Part shown: positions 61,402 through 64,000 of the stretch, piece after piece
Position numbering within the stretch: position 1 is the first letter of the stretch
How the letters are laid out: each line of letters starts with the position of its first letter
From: Spirogloea muscicola
Taxonomy: Eukaryota; Streptophyta; Zygnematophyceae; Spirogloeales; Spirogloeaceae
Assembly (NCBI GenBank): GCA_009602725.1
Contig: WELB01000011.1
Coordinates: forward strand, 842,726-906,725
Direction of reading: 5' to 3'
DNA length: 64,000 nucleotides
Notes under the pieces: model-generated
Told to the model about the DNA's origin: nothing
Database searches by the model: none
What the model saw: the letters and a program-made list of their open reading frames with translations, nothing else
Translations under genes and position numbers: made by a program

Positions 61402-64000
61402 CTATTGCTGCCTCTGGCGAGTGAAAAATATCCGTCGGAGGCCCATTGCAACTGAGACTGTGGCGAGGAGAACAAGACCTCCCAAGCGTTCGCTAGTAGT
61501 CATAATTCGTTGTCTTGGTTGTGAGAAAGCTTCGCTGACTGATGCAAACACAGTGGTAGTTGGGCTGCTACGATGCCACTCTAGTTGAAGATGGCGTGCC
61601 TTGTCAACTTCTTGCGTACAAACTTGCCCAGCCTTTTCTCCAATGGTATCTAAAGCTGATGCAATAGTGACAACAGGTTCACCAGAAACCCCAGTTTTGA
61701 TGAATAGGATTGGAACTAGTCCAAGTAGGCAGCCAATAGTGACTCCAACTGATGCACCAGTCGTTTCTGCCCACCATGCCTCCTTCATTTGCATCTGAAT
61801 GCATTCCCTCCCAAAGCACAGCTGTATCAGCTCAATTGATCCATCCAACACTGGCTCCCATTAATCACATATAGGGTCTGCAAGTGAGAGCTTCTAGATT
61901 TGACTGTCACCATTTTGCAGCTTGAATAGTAAGTAGCATGAGTTACCCTTTGGGCCCCTCATAAGAAGTAGTCATGCAACTGGACCTTCGGAAATCAAGT
62001 CATTGCTAGGAGTGTCTGAAGGCCCACAGAAAGCAAACTGCTTTGAGCATAGCAAGGAGGAGGCTATCCTGAAGTCAAGTAGATCGGCGATGGCAACAGA
62101 ATGGGACGCGAGAGTAGATTTTGTAGTCTGTGACTAACCTGCACAGGTGACACCCTTGATGAAGGCATGAAATTGCTGGAGACGCCTTCAATGTACTCCC
62201 GGAATGCAGTGCCAACAAGGTCAGCTATTGCATTCCCCAGCCCTGCAGACTGACAAGCGCGAACACAAAGAGTAGTCAATCAGGACAGTGAATGTGAGGC
62301 ACTGGCGTAAGAAGGCCCCAAGGCAAGACTTGCTTCTTTTGCTGAAACTTCTGTTAGTTCTTCACTGAATGAGACATTTGATCCAAAGCTCTGGGAACCA
62401 AGGACCCTTGATTTATCATCCTCACCAGCAAAGTAGGCAGGTTCAAGGTAGCACCAATGGAATTCTGAATGGCATCCCCAGCAATAATCATGATGGCATT
62501 GTCTGCAAGCCCACAAGAACACAGCTGAGATGCATGTCATGTGGGTGATGCTCAGGCACTCAGGCGCCAGTCTTGCAAGCCACTGCGCCACTTGCCCAGA
62601 TCCCAATCTGGAAGCACAAGAACACTGCTAAGAGCGGACTGATAACCAGAGCTGCACATGTCAAAGGCTGATACAGCAAAAATGCCAGTCCATGCACCTC
62701 CACAGAGCTCGTACTCAGGATTGAGAGACATATAGGTAGCTGTGGGAAATAGATTGTTAGTAAGGCCATGGAGCTAGGACTGACCTGTGAATCCAAAGCC
62801 AATCATCCCTGAGTAACAACGCACACAGGAACACATTGTGAGTTATGAATAATTTGCAGATATGTGCAGAGGCCGTTTAGGAGTCCCGAGCTACCAAGCC
62901 CCTTCCAGCATTTGGCAGGTGCTCCAGGGCTGGTATTCAGAAAGCCATACGTGCAGTAAAGCCACATGCAGCAAGAAGGAGGAGCCAGTTGCTTGGTTAG
63001 GTTAGCTATCAAGGTGCAGCTGTTATCTCTAATAGCTGTTCCGAGACCTGACTTGCATGAGTGACTGACCTATGGCTGCCCTCAACGTGAGGTGTAACAG
63101 CTGCTTCTCCGTGAGCGGCTTCTCCGAGGCGCCATACTTGATGGCTTGAGCCTCCACATAGCTGGAGAATTCCTTCTGGTCCAGCACCCCGTCCTTGTTG
63201 GTATCGGCCTCCAAGAAATGCAAGTCAGCATTGTCAGAAGCTGCACAGACAGAGAGGGTTGTAAGATGCTGTACGAGCATGGGCTGCCGGACACGTGTTC
63301 CTACACCGAGCGAGCTTGTTCTCAAGTAGCTATTTCAGAAGCATCTGTATCCATGTGGGTCTCTCCAACCATACGAGCCTAGCACAGGGACGGTGCTTCC
63401 CAAGGGGCATGAGATGGGCTTCTTTCCTTCCATTGGCCTCACAGGTCAACCAAAAGTTGGACAGCATTCGAGATTGGTGGCATACCGCTTGAGTACAGTG
63501 CTGCAAGGATCGCTGCTCTGCCTTGCTGGTCAATTCTGGAGATGAGGCCTGTTGCGACATCCGCGGCAACGATGGCGTCGCTCTGCTAAGCACAGGGGGA
63601 ACGGGGAGCCTGTTCTGTCACGACAGTCCCCCCCAGTGGGAGCAAGCGCACATGTAGAGCGAGCACAGACCGCAAGCTTCAGCAACTAGTGGAAGAATTG
63701 TGTAGCTGACAAGGCGGGACACACTGGGCTGCCGCTGCGAGCCCATGGTAGGAGCGGCCTGCAGCGGCGGCGGCGGCGAATAGTGGGCTTGGTGCAAAGG
63801 TGTTCAGCATTGGTGCGCAGCTCAGTGGGAGCTCACCGCCAGAGTCTCGACCAGCCGGTCGACCAGCTGCTGGTTATCCATCGCCGCGATCCCGTCGCCG
63901 GGCCCGCCGCCGCCGCGCAGCATCGTGGCGTCGCCGCCCGCCCCCTCCGCGTCCGCCAGCGTCAAGGCGGCGGCGGCGTCCTCGGGCTCGGCGCGGCAGG
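61402..64000 (-). CDS. EF-hand plus TMEM65 membrane protein, 5' end beyond the window
   Basis: TMEM65 proteins are mitochondrial inner-membrane proteins linked to ion homeostasis; green-lineage relatives carry an EF-hand before the membrane domain. Exons on the minus strand: 64000 to about 63839 (MDNQQLVDRLVETLA), one near 63580-63485 (SDAIVAADVATGLISRIDQQ), one near 63240-63071 with the calcium loop DTNKDGVLDQKEF, then 62808-62785 (only 24 nt, GMIGFGFT), 62502-62426 (NAIMIIAGDAIQNSIGATLN), 62242-62139 (GLGNAIADLVGTAFREYIE) and 61850-61402. The last exon carries a glycine-rich membrane segment (GASVGVTIGCLLGLVPILF) and a second hydrophobic stretch before RRIFFTRQRQQ. All twelve EF-loop positions fit the calcium-binding consensus. 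The first exon is GC-rich and truncated by the window edge. Confidence 0.91.

Overview
This window is nuclear DNA of a eukaryote. Its genes are split by many short GT-AG introns, and the protein set mixes general eukaryotic functions (V-ATPase subunit d, NOP56, eIF2D, MCTS1, ELP6, a BEACH/WD40 protein) with plastid functions of green plants (MET1/PSB-type PDZ-TPR protein, FAD4-type desaturase). Very GC-rich first exons, CCG/GGC simple repeats and TTTAGGG-like tracts fit a green alga (Chlorophyta, perhaps a trebouxiophyte). The phylum is well supported by the gene content; the finer placement is inference.

Layout, left to right: histidine acid phosphatase (-, 16-2912); V-ATPase subunit d (+, 3872-6515); TTI2-like protein (-, 6972-9055); MCTS1 (+, 9973-12107); eIF2D (+, 13272-16129, N-terminus missing); TPR protein (-, 16908-18653, 5' end in an N gap); MET1 (+, 19233-20962, 5' end in the same gap); ELP6 (-, 21816 to about 23304); a repeat-rich intergenic block (23305-24861); NOP56 (+, 24862-28479); plastid-type FAD monooxygenase (+, 29674-31995); TPR co-chaperone (+, 32769-34158); FAD4-like desaturase (-, 35612-36988, 5' end in a second N gap); DHH/DHHA1 phosphoesterase (+, 37441-40101, 5' end in that gap); a roughly 18 kb BEACH gene (-, 40669-58529); glycolipid transfer protein (+, 59183-60509); and an EF-hand/TMEM65 protein (-, 61402-64000, running off the window).

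Exon boundaries were placed by hand from splice signals, reading phase and recalled family conservation. They are firm for V-ATPase d, NOP56, GLTP, DHH and most of MCTS1, eIF2D and MET1. They are only partial for the acid phosphatase, the TTI2-like gene, the first TPR gene and the middle of the BEACH gene. Neighbouring genes mostly alternate in strand, so promoters and 3' ends are shared in pairs. The main functional clustering is MCTS1 beside eIF2D, two factors acting on the same step of 40S recycling and reinitiation.

The least explained sequence is a dispersed, hairpin-cored repeat family at about 3.3, 12.8, 23.4-24.5 and 32.3 kb. Also unexplained are a pair of mutually exclusive hairpins at 29181-29222 and telomere-like tracts near 9.2, 10.5 and 23.1 kb. 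Three isolated N bases and two longer N gaps all fall at GC-rich 5' gene ends, so several N-termini cannot be read here.
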